Notes under the pieces: model-generated | The model's database searches: none | What the model was told of the DNA's origin: nothing | What the model saw: the letters and a program-made list of their open reading frames with translations, nothing else | Source of the DNA: Paramacrobiotus metropolitanus | Taxonomy: Eukaryota; Tardigrada; Eutardigrada; Parachela; Macrobiotidae | Length of the DNA stretch: 64,000 nt | Assembly (NCBI RefSeq): GCF_019649055.1 | Contig: NW_026570228.1 | Span: 682,001-746,000, forward strand | Reading direction: 5' to 3' | Shown: piece by piece, positions 12,853-23,380 of the stretch | How positions within the stretch are numbered: the first letter of the stretch is position 1 | How the letters are laid out: the number at the start of each line of letters is the position of its first letter | Made by a program: the position numbers and the translations under genes

Positions 12853-13331
12853 GCTGCAAACACAAAAAAACTGAAGATTTTCCAGGACAACAAAATTATG
12901 CAGAGTCAGATCATGCGTAAAATTACGAGGGAGCCGCGGCAACGATGGCCCTCTCCCTGATTCACGGTGGACGGGCTGGTAGCTCAGCCCGCTCAGCAGA
13001 ACTCCCGACTTGATTGTTACACAATCTACTGCATAGTCGACGTAAGTCCTGGTAAGAAAGTCCAACAATGAATTGTACATGGACAAGTTAGTCTAGAAAA
13101 ACAAATAAGCGATGATAAAGACAAATTAAGAAACCCATGCATTTATTAGGGAGTACGTACTAAAATTGATTATCGTTACTGGTTACATTACTGGGGAGAA
13201 ATAGCGTCAGGGCAGCAGAAATTACCATAAAAATGGCATAAATGTTTATTCTGAGAATTCGTATTTGTACTGAGACAGTGAGAAAAGTCGCAGTCCTGCA
13301 TGAGACCAAGTATCTCGTATTTGTCGCCGAT

Positions 13332-14090
13332 CGCACCCGGACAATTGGGAGTGTGACATTTCGCCGCACTCAAACTCGACGTGCGACTTTTCGCCGCGAA
13401 GACATTTCGCAGCCGGACATTCGGACGCTGGGACACTTCGGTTTGGGACATTATGCTTTGAGACATTTCACCTTTGCGACATTTCGACGCAAGGCGTCTG
13501 GTCGCGGACAATTCGTCTTGGGACTTTTCGAACGATGCGACTAATCGCCGCAAAATAATTCGCCGCGCTCAATTTTCACTAGTTTTTCAGTTTCTAAGCT
13601 TGTTTTTAATTTTTCTTAGGTTTTCTTAGTCTTTCTTAGACTTTCTTAGGTTTCTTATGCTTTCTCAGGTTTTCTTAGGTTTCTTAGGTTTCTTAGGTTT
13701 ACTTATGTTTTCTTATGTTTCTTAGGTTTTCTTAGGTTTCTCAGATTTCTTTGGTTTCTTAGGTTTCTTAGGTTTGTTTAGATTTCTTAGGTTACTTAGG
13801 TTTGTTAGGTTGTTTGTTTGGCTTTGTTTTCTTTAGCTTTCCCTTTTCTGGATCTTTTAGTTAGCTTAGTAAATAATTTATCTGATAGACGAAATGTCGC
13901 TTCGTCGAGATATCCTTGCGTCGAAATTTCCTTGCGTCGGAACGGTCATGCGACGGAAAGTCTCGCGGCGTAAAGTCCTACCGACGAAATGTCCTGCGAC
14001 GAAACGTCGCGCGGCGAGATGGCCTTGCGGTGAAATGTCTGCGACCTAAAGTCCTGCTACTAGTTGCCCGCGGCGAATTGTCGCGGTGCC
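13332..14090. mobile_element. foldback-like element A: arms of about 16-bp subrepeats around a TTAGG-rich core
   Basis: The left arm (13332-13570) is an array of about a dozen units near GCGACATTTCGCCGC, each 13-18 bp. The right arm (about 13885-14090) is the inverted equivalent. The core (13570-13870) is T-rich with repeated CTTAGGTTTT motifs. The ends read (G/C)GCACC followed by a GACAATT unit on both sides. A perfect 9-bp direct repeat, GTCGCCGAT, flanks it at 13323-13331 and 14091-14099. Long inverted repeats built of short tandem subrepeats plus a 9-bp duplication are the hallmarks of Drosophila Foldback elements. No transposase is present. Confidence 0.82.
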
Positions 14091-14099
14091 GTCGCCGAT

Positions 14100-14699
14100 A
14101 TCGTAGAGCTCCATTACACGTCTTGGCTTGTGTCAAAACTGCAACACCAAAGACTGCAGCTTGCCCCAACAGGTTTTGTCAAAACTGCTTATTTCTACAT
14201 AATAAATGATAAAAATTGTGCGATAATAAGTTTGTTTGCTCTGCTCGGTCTGTCTATTCCAGCTGATCGAGTCGACCTTTTTTAGTTACAGTCTTACAGA
14301 TAAATCGAAGTCAAATCAATCATACGAGCGTCAGCGGACTTTTGAAGCAGACTTACTCGCAGTTTAATCACCGTTTTAACCAACCTAATCTATACTTCTA
14401 TTATATGCCTGTGCATCAGCTGGCCTTTTTAAATTGATTTGATGTAAAAATCGTTAACCTGAGTACATATCTTTTATCTTCTTTTTCTTTCCATGAGCAG
14501 ATTTAACCTACAATCCGGGCAAATGAACACGGCCTGCACCGATGCTGCTTATGCCATGTTATGGAGATTGGTTGACCTTTATAAATGACACTCATGATCC
14601 TCTCTGTTGCGCATGTGGCTCGTTACCAGATCCGGCTGTTGCCTAACGAATACTGTGCTTGACCTTGTTCCTTCAGCTTTACGTCGGCGGTCGACCTTA
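14100..14699. other. no gene seen
   Basis: Intergenic sequence without recognisable genes. Confidence 0.4.
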
Positions 14700-15370
14700 G
14701 CGTTGATGGAATTAATTACTGTTCAAATCCGGGTCAATGCAATGCACAGCACCAGTTTGCAAACCCGCGTATAGTTGCAAATTCAGATCTCGCAGACGCT
14801 CGTACGTTAACATAATTATGTTAATACTTGAGCGGACTGCATTACGGCTGAAAAACTCATATCAGTTTGATTCCCCTGCAATTCTGTAAATAAATCTGAC
14901 ATAATTCTATGATCATTTCTGCGATCTAATATTTCCAACAACTGTAATATGTCATTTTGGAGACGCTAGTTTATGAAGAGCTCCCTCTTGCAATATGTCC
15001 ATTTCCCGGTCGCTAGAGGTAGGCTAACGTTACCGTGGGTCCGTGACTGAACTCGAAAGCTTACTGTATAGGCTGCTCTCCTGCAACCTTGAGGATTAAT
15101 AGAGTAAGAAATTAAGTACAATCAATCAACTGCCGGAAAAACATAAAAATTTTGATATTTCTGCGCCCGGACATTTGGGGCGCAAAGCCAAATTCTGTGC
15201 GCCCGAACACTCGGTCTCGGGCCACAGCCATTTCAACTACAAAAAGAACTTCTCTATACTGTATAATAACTATGTATATATGCTATGCACAATATACTAT
15301 TTATTACTGTGGTGCAGTACAGCAGTAGAAACAGTACCATTGATTGTTTGCGACCTTATAAAAAGGTGAT
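14700..15370 (+). repeat. upstream part of a segmental duplication (pairs with 38000-38560)
   Basis: Blocks such as AATCCGGGTCAATGCAATG, the GATTCCCCTGCA stretch, TAGTTTATGAAGAG, AGGTAGGCTAACGTTACCGT and GATGTACGAATCAATCTAA recur in the same order at 38040-38545. Both segments lie 1.5-2 kb upstream of F-box gene copies A and B, so the duplication unit includes long 5-prime flanks. The segment near 15150-15240 has no counterpart and looks inserted. Confidence 0.7.
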
Positions 15371-15405
15371 GTACGAATCAATCTAAATGTTGCATGCGCT
15401 ACTAA

Positions 15406-15490
15406 GACGTACTCGTTGGGCCTATGTTTATGACATAAACGTAGGTCCAACGAGTGACGTACCAAAAATACATGGTATTTTTTGTACGTC
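15406..15490. repeat. compound palindrome: two adjacent hairpins sharing a GACGT arm
   Basis: Bases 15406-15432 pair with 15434-15460 (one-base loop, a few mismatches). Bases 15456-15471 pair with 15475-15490 around ATG (15 of 16). The two hairpins overlap in GACGT at 15456-15460. Nothing coding is present. Sequence 15491-16090 shows no gene. Confidence 0.7.
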
Positions 15491-16089
15491 AGTGCAAAGC
15501 GCTGTTTTTCTAGATAATACCAGATTTTCGTAACATTCGCTTGATCTACTCCACCGCATACAGCTCCGTTCTGTTGAATGGCTGCCTCGAAGTTTTAAAT
15601 ATTCTCTTATTTGTTGCGTGTTGTGAAACTAAGTTGGCTCATCAAATTAAGGTTGCCAAAAAGACTTCTACCAATAATCTTATGATACTTTCGTAACAAT
15701 AAAAAGTATATTAATTATGCTTTATAAGCGATGGAACTCCTGAAGCAGCGACGTGGCGCTAATCGTATATTTTATCGGCAACGCAAGGCGCTGCGCAGTT
15801 GAAACTGAGCTGCCCATTTTGCTCACTACCCCGTCTGTAGCAATTCTGTCACCATGTGCAACACCGTTGTACGGCTTACCGCATTCAAGCTGCATGTATT
15901 CGCCGGTTGGAGAGATCGTTATTCTTCGTCAGAATCTTTACAAACCATACGGAGAAAGGTCTAGAATGTACTAAAGTACCAAATTTGCGGATGCCCAGCA
16001 ATTTCGACGTACATAAAATGCCGACCGCTGCCAACTGCATCAAACTGGGTAGCAGTCGCCGGTATGTGACGACCGGATACTTTGCCCGG

Positions 16090-16952
16090 CTGGAAACTTT
16101 CGGCTTCCAGCCGGACGTTACCAGGCTTTTAATCTGATTTGGCTTCCAGCCAGACCAGATTTAAGCAGTGTGAAATTTTCCGGATTGAAAAGCGTGGACG
16201 TCATTTATTTTTCGGATGCATTCTGTCGAACCCGAAAGGCCACCTCTCGGACGCAGTTTGCATCCCGATTGGTCATCTGGATCGCGATGTGCTGCGTTTC
16301 AAGTTTTGATAAACTGCCGCTGTAATAAGCGTTCTTTTGCCAAAATACATAAATTTGCTGTGAATGTTACTCATTTTTTGATTCACCACTCGTACTCTGA
16401 CATGGGTATTTCTGCAGCATGGCCGATCAGCACATTGAGCATTTTTCCAAATCTCGGGGCTTCTTCGCCCAACTTGGCCAATGCAAAATTACGGAATTTT
16501 CGACAGGGGACGGATTTATTAGTGGTTTGAACCGGTCAAAAAAGCACTGGTTAAAACAAACAATAACGTACTGTTTTGATCGTTTTAATCTGTTTAAACT
16601 GTTTTAATGGCCTTGGAAAAAGTTCCGTACCCTTTCATAAAGCGGTACGGAAACTATGGACTAAAAAATAGCTGCTACAGTTTATATGGCAAACCAATTT
16701 TTTGCTGCAATTGGGTGGTGCAAGCAACACGTTAAACTCATACAAGAACCGGATCATCATACCGTAATTTCAATTTCTCCTCCCCCTTTTTTGATCTTAA
16801 CCTACTTTACACGTCTTGCAGTTTTTACGGTTTTCCTTCAAACTTTTGCTTTTTTCTCAGATCTGCTTTTTGATGACTAATCTACAATCTAATAAAAGAT
16901 ATCTCGTCTTGATACGAAAAATTTGGTTCGTTGCAGCTTCTTGCTAGCCTCA
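16090..16952 (+). repeat. 5-prime flank shared with F-box copy B
   Basis: CAGCCGGACGTT, GAAATTTTCCGG and, near 16800-16880, a stretch with CTTGCAGTTTTTACGG and TTTTCCTTCAAAC recur upstream of copy B (39410-39920). This shows that the duplication carried at least several hundred bases of putative promoter. No coding frame is supported. Confidence 0.6.
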
Positions 16953-17052
16953 ACGCGAATAGAATTTCGTCAAGTACTGTAACTAGACTGTAGTCATTCT
17001 GTCAGAAAGAATGACTGCAGTCTACAGTACTTGACGAAATTTCAATTCGCGT
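16953..17052. repeat. 100-bp near-perfect hairpin just upstream of F-box copy A
   Basis: The left arm (16953-17000) pairs with 17008-17052 over about 45 bp with a few indels around a 7-base loop. The beginning of the left arm (CTCAACGCGAATAGAATTTC) corresponds to sequence upstream of copy B (CTCAAAACGAACAGAATTTC), whereas the right arm has no counterpart there. It therefore looks like an inverted duplication made in place, for example by template switching, rather than a transposon. It ends 76 bp before the start codon of copy A. Confidence 0.8.
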
Positions 17053-17128
17053 GTTCTATAAATCTATAAGTATTTCTATGGCGGCCGGATATTTTCTTTA
17101 GATCATTACGGATTCGCCGTGGGGCTTG

Positions 17129-20100
17129 ATGCCGCGGTATCGACCAATGCTAGCAGATGCCAACCAGATGGGCTACCAGAACACGGTTGCGGTTCGGAAC
17201 GCTGACGACACGTGGTGGCTAGGATACATCCAGGACATCAACGGCGACGACGCCTTCGTTCACTTTGACTCCACAAAGGCCACACCGCGGTGGATCCACA
17301 TGGGAAGCGTGTGGCTGCTGCCGTTCTACTGGGAAAGTGGTGCATATTCAACAACCGAACTGCACGTGGCGCTGCGTGATGAAGTCGGCGGACCGTTTCG
17401 CTTTCGACCCGCCACATGGAACAATATCTCAAAAAGTTGTAAAGAATTCTGTGAAATATTCAATATCACACCACAGCTGGATGGTTGTCCCGGCGACGCC
17501 GACACTCCAATCTATTGTTTCGAAATGGTGGATAAAGGTCAAGTGGTTAAAGACTGGCCGCCCCCGGATCCGCCGTTGCTGGAGCGTCACAGCGGTCTGC
17601 TCTATACGAAACACTTTATTCCCTTGACCGGGACGCAGATGGTACTCAGCGACGCATCTGACAAATTCCGCATCATCAAGCATCTTCGCGACGCTTTCAA
17701 ATTACCATCCTCATCGGCATGGCCGCGCCCGCTTGATCGCTGTCGTTTTCACTTGCGCGTCCAGCGGGAAGGCTGCACGTTTATTGTCGTAAGTTTCGCT
17801 AGAGACGCGGAAACAACCCGAGCGACCGAGGCCACGTTGACGACAGTGCTGCAAAATCATATGGCTAGCCGGGATAGTCTGCCGCCCATCCGAAACCGTT
17901 TCGTCCTGCCACACGAAACCGGTTAGTAACGCGCAGTAAACTTTAAATATTATTTCTGGCTCCAGTAGATATTGCTTGCAGCGAACCGAGCGAAATAAGA
18001 GACAGTTGCAGCGTACATTATCACGGTTTGGTTCGACGAACGGTTGCGACATGTTGGATAGTACTGTACTTACACAAGTTTAAGGGCCACCAAAATGGCG
18101 GAAGCCGTAAACAATAGCGCGTGGCATTTTTGAAGTTAAAAAAAGCTGTCGGATTTTTTGCGCGCACTCGGACTTTTTTGTGGCTCTTAAACTTGTGTAA
18201 TTACAGTAACAGTGTGTTATATTGTATGATGGCGGACTTCAGATCCGAAAAAGATTTTATTCTGCTTGTGATACCTATTTAGCACATTAACGCTACTGTA
18301 CTTCTGCAAAACGACTACGGCCTCGTCCCGAATTCAAAGCGAATCTCGTTGCGTTACAGCAACTCCACCTCGCGAGGTGGCTTCGCGTACCGTATCTGTA
18401 GGCGTGGCCACTGCGTACAGCCACCTCGTGCGGTTGAACAACCGTACCATAGCGAGATTCGCTTCGAATTCGGGACAAGGCCTACCTGTACGCTTAGTTG
18501 TGTCGCCAGATTACTGTCAGACGAAAAGTCACTTCCACTCTGTCGATAATCGCGTCTGGATTTTTTCAAGCCACGACACTAATTTAAGTGCAGCACAGCC
18601 AGCCACCGAGGGAAGACAGTCTAGTGGCACGACACAAACTGCAGCCCTTCAGAGTCTTGGACAGTAAAAACTTGAAAATATATTTGATAAAGCAGTAAAA
18701 ACCCTACGGGTAGCGTAGGGTGTTTCTCCGATACATCATGTATCGGAGAAACACCCTACGTGCACGTTTTTGCCCAACTGCGCGCACCATCATAGAAGAG
18801 CTTAATAAACGTCAATGTACTTAGCAGCGCCGTTTGTTTGCTCATTTGGACAAAAGGCGTGAACAGCCATCAAAAAATACAATATTGAGAAAAATGCTTG
18901 CTTCAGACTTAAATTGTCAAATTGCTGCAGGTTTGGAAAGCGATGCATTGCTAACGAGTCTGTCAATCGCCCACCTAACGCCGTGGCTCATGGACTACAT
19001 CTTGATGCATCTTGATGTTCACTCCCAAATGAAGGCCCAGCGGTAACGTATATTGTATTTGCAACCTCAAGCGTGCTTATTGTCTGACGGCATCACCCCT
19101 TTTGCGACAGGGTGTGTGCCTTGTGGCAGTTGTTGCTGACCAGTGCCCGCGTGAAGGAGCACGTCAGCATCTCTTTTGAGAGTTGTTGGCAGCTGCAGTC
19201 AGACAGCGATAACTGCTTTAAAGCGGCCACTCTTCTGAGCCGATACATCACTCCAAACACCATCAGCGTGACCGTGCTGCGATTCCTCCCGCCAAACAAC
19301 GTAAACATCTTGTTCGACTGTCTTGGCCACATGCTGGACACCTACGAAAGCCCGCTGCCATTTCTCGTTTACAAGGACCACACTAGCCGCAAACCACAAC
19401 CGTCTACGCGGTACAACGATAAGCCTGTAAAACACCAGGCAGCGCTCGACGCCTTAATATTCAAAGACCTGATCGGAGACTCCATTGTGCTGCACAAGTG
19501 GACCGTAGGCGATTTGTTTGGCCCGACAGCATACCATGTATTCGAGGGTTTTCAGTATCCACCCGTCCATCTCCTGCGGATACAGGAGCAGGATCTAATC
19601 CTGCATCTTACACAGGAGTCACACGCCCTGGAAATGGATAAACTGCAAATTACCATCCCGCGGCTGCTGCTGCGCTGCAGCGAAGGCCGGACGCGCATGA
19701 GCGCTCGCTTCATGCACGCTCTCAACGACAACTTCCCGCCGATCACCACAGATATGCTAACAAAGGTCATGGCTGTGCATACGCGTTGGGTGCGCACTCT
19801 GGCTTATCCCGAGCACTGGGAGGCGATTCGAAATTACATTTCCGTGTACGTAGGAGGGTAAATTCTTCTAACGCTTCTTCCTCTCCCGGTGCCGTACAGA
19901 CAAAGTTCTCCGGCTTTCTGAACAATTGCTCACTCGTATACTATACACTTTGAACAAAGCTCAGCCACTTTATGCGAGGTTTGCGAGCTGCAGTTTCTCA
20001 TGTACGTTACCGAATCGGGCCGCCGGTTACAATGCGTTGTGCACATGCAGTACGCCAGTCATGTACTCGGTTATATGAGGAACTTTTGCTCTGTGCAGCC

Positions 20101-20626
20101 GCGTTATGTGGATGTGCGGCTGCTAATTGCTCAGCAAAGTCGGAAATAGTAAACTTCTGCTAGGAACGTGCATTTGCGACGTTTGTGTATGACACCTGAC
20201 ATGTTAATCCACGGAATTTGTACGGAAAAACCAGCACACTGGCAGTGTGTATGCTGCTTGTACAAAATTAATGGTGGTACACGACCCGTGTGATGGTTTT
20301 TCGTAAGCAAACTCTCGGGTCTAAGATGTGCGGTCCCAGCACTGCTGGGCATTAAAGTATCATGTGCGCGGCTGTGGGCGACCGGAGAGAAACAGACCTT
20401 CGTATATGTAAAATGCCCTTCTAGACTTCTAGTGGGAAGGGTACCCGCATTTGGTTAACACGTCTGAGGGCAAAATTGCATTAAATTTGGGATGCGTTGT
20501 AGGTTCAGCGGCTTCGACTCGGATGGGAATTTGCTCATGTGGGACACAGTGGATTTGCGTTTGCTGGATGTATCCACATTGAGCCGGTTGGCAATATACG
20601 GAATCGACCAACTCTTCCGTGTTTGA
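17129..20626 (+). CDS. Tudor-like / F-box protein, copy A (four exons, intact)
   Basis: Exons 17129-17921, 18931-19042, 19111-19845 and 20503-20626 join in phases 1, 2 and 2 and give about 587 residues ending in TGA. Exon 1 (residues 1-264) holds a Tudor/agenet-like segment near residues 12-60 (VAVRNADDTWWLGYIQDING, then FDS...WIHMGSVW), followed by an unrecognised region. Exons 2-3 encode an F-box around residues 277-310 (LTPWLMDYILMHLDVHSQMK, then RVCALW). The long C-terminal part (IPRLLLRC, MSARFMHALNDNFPP) is not a repeat I recognise. F-box proteins are substrate adaptors of SCF ubiquitin ligases, so a degradation role is inferred. The ATG is internal relative to copies B and C, whose upstream ATG is ACG here. 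TCTATAAAT lies about 70 bp upstream. Confidence 0.85.
18073..18197. mobile_element. 125-bp MITE in intron 1 of F-box copy A (TA target)
   Basis: The ends CACAAGTTTAAGGGCCAC and GTGGCTCTTAAACTTGTG are inverted copies differing at one base, flanked by TA on both sides (18071-18072 and 18198-18199). A TA duplication is usual for Tc1/mariner-type elements. No coding capacity. Confidence 0.75.
18316..18484. mobile_element. 169-bp inverted-repeat element in intron 1 of F-box copy A
   Basis: GGCCTCGTCCCGAATTCAAA at the left and the complement of the right end share about 33 bp (GTCCCGAATTC, AAGCGAATCTCG) with a few differences. The interior has further small palindromes (CCTCGCGAGG, GTGGC...GCCAC). 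It is not found in copies B or C, so it arrived after duplication. Confidence 0.72.
18714..18760. repeat. perfect 23-bp palindrome with a one-base loop
   Basis: CGTAGGGTGTTTCTCCGATA continues to an exact inverted copy around a single C. It lies in intron 1 of F-box copy A and has no counterpart in copies B or C. Confidence 0.92.
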
Positions 20627-21408
20627 GACGTTTTGCATCGTGTTTCCTACGCTTATAGGCGACTCCCTCTTTATTTTTATAAAATCATCCTGTTCGGTTG
20701 TTCTTTCCGTTCTCATTTTTGTCATCCATTTCATTAGTTTTTCTTAGCCAGTTTTCTTGTTTTAGGTTTGTCATGTCGAGGGTGTGTTTAGTGCACTACA
20801 AGGAATACGCTATTTTGTCCTGTCGTTCATAAAATTGTTCGCTTTTACGTTCATTCATCCTCAGTGTCACGATGGCCAACGACTCCACAGAAATCTAATT
20901 ATAACCTATAAGCAGCAAACGACGTCATACTTGTGAGAGTTGTTAAGTAGATAAAACGCTGCCGGTATTAACCGTAGTTGGCAAGAAAAAATTACAGTTA
21001 GAGATTAAAATGGTGGAAATTGAACCTACATACTTAAAAAAAAATTTGGCAGTAAGAAATTTACAAGTACTGTACGGTAGTTAATAAGACGACGCCTCGT
21101 ATATTGTTCCACGTATCATTCGGTTCATTCTATAATATAAGTTTTTGTTTTCTTCATCAAACTGCGTAACTTCTGCCGCATCGGTGCAATACTTTCGGTA
21201 AGTTCTGCAAAAACGGTAAAACGATAACGCTGTTTGGGAAATGTTTCTTATGTAATCTTTGCAGCACGTCGGGGAAGTGCCCGCAAAGCAGCACATGAAA
21301 CATTACTGCATAAAAATTACCTGTTCAGTCACTCCTGGCAGAGCGCGGTCGTGCACGAGCACCTTTGGCCTTATAGTCGCATCAGCACAGTTAGTAGTCA
21401 TGGCGTTC
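20627..21408. other. 3-prime flank of F-box copy A, no further gene seen
   Basis: The first 100 bases retain weak similarity to the 3-prime flanks of copies B and C (GTGTTTGAGACG, CATCGTGTTTCC). The rest shows no gene. Confidence 0.4.
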
Positions 21409-21691
21409 TCACGACGTCTTCTTCGCGTCCGATCACTACGTCTTCTTCGCGTCCGGCCGTTACATTTCGGCCGCAAAGGTTCATTTCGGCCAACGTTCAT
21501 TTCGGCCGTGTCTCACTTCGGCCAACACTCAATTCGGCCGACGCTCATTTCGTCAACTGGACGTTTCGGCCATCATAGGTTTCTTGGGCTGCCTACGTTT
21601 TATAGGTTTTCTTAGATTTTCTTATGTTTTCTTAGGTTTTTTCAGATATTTTATGGTTTCTTAATTTTTTTAGGTTTCTTGGCTTCCCTAG
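21409..21691 (+). mobile_element. foldback-like element B: one arm only
   Basis: After a 24-bp duplication (ACGTCTTCTTCGCGTCCG twice, 21413-21460) come six to seven units near GTTCATTTCGGCC, spaced about 16 bp (21460-21575). A T-rich tract with TTTTCTTAGGTTTT motifs follows to 21690. This is the arm-then-TTAGG order of element A. The expected inverted right arm is missing: at 21692 the sequence switches abruptly to a piece of the F-box gene. Confidence 0.7.
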
Positions 21692-21745
21692 GCAGGCGAC
21701 GGAGGCCACGTTGACGACAGCACTGCAAAAACATTTAACCAGCCG
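21692..21745 (+). pseudogene. captured fragment of the Tudor-like / F-box gene, end of exon 1
   Basis: About 52 bp (GCAGGCGACGGAGGCCACGT ... AAAACATTTAACCAG) are almost identical to 40798-40850 in copy B and close to copies A and C. It is bounded on the left by the T-rich tract of foldback-like element B. On the right it meets the CPEB-derived exon at 21743. Its terminal CCAG supplies the AG that would act as acceptor of that exon. Confidence 0.88.
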
Positions 21746-22912
21746 GGGATTATCACGGCGGAGAGACTTGGGCGGATCATGAACGCTTTATTCGGCGGCG
21801 TCATCGCCGCCACACTGGACACTGCCGCCACAACAAAGGCCAAGAATATTGTAAAAATGAAAACGAATCGTAGAAACTGAACGGAAAAAGATTACAAGTT
21901 TACTTTTTAAAGAATTATAAGCTCCGTCCTTTATTGCCTTTGAAGACGCAGTCAGATATATATATTATTAAAAATCATTCCGCGACGAACAGTTTCTTTG
22001 ATTCTATCTAATAATTATTAAAAATAAAATTCTGATAATTAGAAAAACCTGCAACGTATATTATCAGTCGATCAGAAACTGTCGGTTACTGCGCTGGCAG
22101 TTGGTGCTTATAAGCCGTTACTGGCATGCGATCGGCGCAATGGTATGTAAAAAAACTTAGAAAAGCGTTTCACTGACAAATATGACTAATTACTCGATCG
22201 GATCGGGCCGTGGCACCTTCAACAACCCGACCAGCCACCTGAAAGCCATCACCGCGGAGACGGTGGAGATCCGGACGGCCGAGTTCACCCTCCAGATCAA
22301 GATCAACCACTACCTCACGGAAGATATCTCCGGGCGTTACCGCGGCCACAGCGACGTCTACGTGGGCAGCCTGGGTGCCAACGGAGAAGCGTTAAGTTGT
22401 GCAGTACAGTGTCTTGTGGGGCCGGGCGGTGCCGGTGCCGGGCATGACGTAAGCGGCCGCGGAGGGCACGGTGAAGGTGGCGGATGTGGCGGACACGGTT
22501 CTAGCAGTGAGGAAGAAGCTGAGCCGCGACAGATCCGATTTCGTTTGGGTAAGAACCCTCCATTTTTCACATATCGCATAACTTCAGAATTATTTTAATT
22601 TAAAAATTAGAAAATCATCACATGGCAAGTGTTTATTTCATATTTCATTTATCGCCTAATTTTGCAGATCTAGATCCGAATGCGGCATACCACCAGGACC
22701 ACTTACCACTGGTTGGCAGTGGTTGCCAATATTGACTGGCAGTCCGAGCCGCGCCCCCAAGCTGATCTTGTTCTCGGACTGTTGAACGCTACCCGATTCC
22801 AGCCTTTTATCGATATGAACGCCGCGCCGGAGTTTACGGCTCGGCCTGGGGGGCACCACATTGTGTTCCGTGTGTTGCCAGGGCAAAGCAATCGCGCATC
22901 CCGGCGCATAGC
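21743..22912 (+). pseudogene. CPEB-derived gene, locus 1: RRM2, linker and C-terminal module, 5-prime truncated and frameshifted
   Basis: Exons 21743-21850, 22161-22548 and 22668-22912. The first two encode the second RRM of the CPEB family: ITAERLGRIMNALFGGV, then YSIGSGRGTFNN (the RNP1 region) and VEIRTAEFTLQIKINHYL. The usual ZZ zinc-binding cysteines do not follow. Instead there is a Gly/His-rich linker and EPRQIRFRL, as in locus 2. Exon 22668-22912 matches exon 4 of locus 2 (IDWQS, HHIVFRVLPG) but is 245 bp instead of 244. Entering it in the phase set by the preceding donor gives a TGA before the matching frame resumes, so a one-base frameshift is implied. The start of RRM2 and all of RRM1 are missing at the junction with the F-box fragment. 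It is probably a pseudogene, unless the indel is an assembly error. Confidence 0.78.
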
Positions 22913-22974
22913 GTAAGTGTAGCCTTTAGTTAGAATTATATATTATTACTGTACGTCATGCAAAAGTCCATACG

Positions 22975-23380
22975 TATTTCAGAGCGTCAAAACGTCAGAA
23001 ATTCAATACGTATGAACGTCAGAACGTAACACCGTCAGAACGTCACAAAGTAAAAACATCGGAACGTTAGAACGCCAGAACGTCTTAAAGTAAGAACATC
23101 AGAACGTTAGAACGTTAGAACGTCAGAACGTCATAAAATCAGAACGTTATAACGTTAGAACGTCAGAACGTTAGAACGCCAGAACGTTAGAACGTTAGAA
23201 CGCCAGAACGTCATAACGTCAGCACGTCAGAACGCAGAACGTCATAACGTCAGAAGGGCAAAACGTCATAAAGTAAGAACGTTAGAACGTAAGACCGTCA
23301 AAACGTTAGAACGTCAGAACATCAGAACTTCAGTACGTCAAAAATTAAAATTGTCAGAACGTCAGAAATTCCGAACGTCA
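22975..23380 (+). repeat. 8-bp satellite AGAACGTY
   Basis: AGAACGTC and AGAACGTT units repeat about 45-50 times with scattered single-base changes. The array lies inside the long last intron of CPEB-derived locus 1. It includes many AACGTT palindromes and no open frame. Confidence 0.88.

Noticed and set aside
13570-13870. TTAGG-rich tract as an interstitial telomere repeat.
   Set aside because: The units are CTTAGGTTTT-like with variable T runs, not TTAGG in tandem, and they occupy the same position in several foldback-like elements.
14722-14740. GTTCAAATCC as the B box of a tRNA or tRNA-derived SINE.
   Set aside because: No A box at the right distance and no cloverleaf. The duplicated copy at 38030 does not keep the box.
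17238-17683. Long open frames antisense to F-box exon 1, also in copies B and C.
   Set aside because: They are reverse-frame shadows of a conserved exon with matching codon constraints. No independent signals.
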